Of a stretch of DNA of 64,000 nt, positions 63,508 to 64,000 are shown piece by piece (positions within the stretch are counted from its first letter, which is position 1; every line of letters begins with the position of its first letter). The stretch comes from Zunongwangia atlantica 22II14-10F7 (lineage in GTDB: Bacteria > Bacteroidota > Bacteroidia > Flavobacteriales > Flavobacteriaceae): assembly GCF_002094855.1 (NCBI RefSeq), contig NZ_ARYN01000008.1, positions 167,361 through 231,360 on the forward strand, read 5' to 3'. The notes below the pieces were generated by a model. The model was not told the DNA's origin. It saw only the letters and a list, made by a program, of their open reading frames with translations, and searched no databases. A program made the position numbers and the translations under genes.

Positions 63508-63996
63508 ATGCGATTTTCAGGCATTACACGTCAAAATTACGATCGGGTTGCTGCTATCTACCAAAAGGGAATAGATACCGGGATGGCTACTTTTGAAATT
63601 TCGGCGCCATCTTTTGAAAACTGGCAAAAAAAGTATTTCGAAATGCCCAATTTCATCCTTCAGGATAATGAAGAAGTTATTGGTTGGGCGGGCCTAACTA
63701 AAGTATCAGATCGTTGTGTTTATAACGGAGTAGCAGAGGTTAGTATTTATATAGATCCTGTTTTTAAAGGAAAAGGATTTGGCTATATTTTATTAAACGA
63801 ACTTATTCGGCAAAGTGAAGCGCTTGGTTTCTGGACTTTGCAATGCGGAATTATGGAAGAAAACACTGCCAGTATAAATTTGCATAAAAAATGTGGATTT
63901 AGGCTAATAGGGTTTAGAGAGCGAATAGGTAAGCTTCACGGTGTTTGGAAAAACAATGTTATTATGGAGCGAAGAAGCAAAGTGGTAGGAATTTAG
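63508..63996 (+). CDS. GNAT family N-acetyltransferase (PAT-like)
   Basis: A 162-residue GNAT enzyme; the ATG at 63508 is used because residues before it resemble noncoding AT-rich sequence. The fold shows YNGVAEVSIYIDPVFKGKGFGYILLNELIRQSEALGFWTLQCGIM with the acetyl-CoA loop KGKGFGY, then ENTASINLHKKCGFRLIGFRERIGKLHGVWKNNVIMERR, as in phosphinothricin/methionine sulfone acetyltransferases (Pat/YncA). Substrate unknown. It reads to 4 bp before the right edge and is complete. Confidence 0.88.
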   Translation: MRFSGITRQNYDRVAAIYQKGIDTGMATFEISAPSFENWQKKYFEMPNFILQDNEEVIGWAGLTKVSDRCVYNGVAEVSIYIDPVFKGKGFGYILLNELIRQSEALGFWTLQCGIMEENTASINLHKKCGFRLIGFRERIGKLHGVWKNNVIMERRSKVVGI

Positions 63997-64000
63997 ATAT

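Overview
The window is AT-rich chromosomal DNA of a member of the Bacteroidota, most likely a marine Flavobacteriaceae (Zunongwangia/Gramella/Salegentibacter-like; this placement is inferred from gene content only). Supporting signs are promoters of the TTG-N19-TAnnTTTG type, many short lipoproteins with Cys-(Ser/Asn)-Asp/Glu after the signal peptide, a CarB of 950 residues without the allosteric domain, a BtuB-BtuG cobalamin receptor pair, a SusC-like DEVVVVGYG motif, and families common in this phylum (DUF4252, DUF4199, DUF3037, GldM-like domains). Genes are dense, no tRNA, rRNA, insertion sequence, prophage or CRISPR array was seen, and most of the content is core metabolism and envelope functions.

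Layout. 1-4135: fatty-acid degradation (partial FadB-like enzyme, MarR regulator with a perfect palindrome upstream, acyl-CoA ligase). 4373-5709: a DUF4136 lipoprotein and a small secreted-protein gene broken by an in-frame stop. 5820-13745: purL, a secreted endonuclease I lipoprotein, an RsmB-type RNA methyltransferase and a BNR-propeller lipoprotein. 13997-15575: an ECF sigma operon. 15887-21043: MsbA-like exporter, phosphohexomutase, glycosyltransferase, DUF4199 protein. 21192-22807: ribosomal protein L31 (type B) and a GlmU-family protein. 23074-24584: small membrane protein and a HipA-like kinase/DUF3037 pair. 24902-30630: mtaB, GNAT, pirin, hydrolase, lytic transglycosylase, thioredoxin-like and TPR membrane proteins. 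30785-34500: rpmH, carB, DUF423. 35099-39511: a tightly overlapping minus-strand operon (rmuC, serine hydrolase with an A7 frameshift, membrane protein, thioesterase, symporter). 39699-45890: cobalamin uptake (btuFCD divergent from riboswitch-btuB-btuG). 46158-49886: S41 peptidase and a second ECF sigma operon with two DUF4252 proteins. 49986-58453: amidohydrolase, GrpB, RDD protein, several lipoproteins, a MuiA-family protein with a SusC-like insertion and a CocE/NonD hydrolase. 58653-63996: cysE-cysM, helicase, two envelope proteins and a GNAT acetyltransferase.

The clearest functional system is vitamin B12 acquisition: an AdoCbl-type riboswitch leads into an outer-membrane TonB receptor and a surface beta-propeller lipoprotein, while the divergent operon encodes the periplasmic binding protein, permease and ATPase. 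The most interesting unexplained signals are (i) a dispersed intergenic repeat family with four copies, two of them about 100 bp and nearly identical, fused to stop codons of unrelated genes; (ii) a serine hydrolase whose signal peptide and catalytic body lie in different frames joined at an A-AAA-AAG slippery heptamer; (iii) a secreted small protein interrupted by one TAA; (iv) the MuiA-family/SusC-N-terminus chimera; and (v) the HipA-like/DUF3037 pair.
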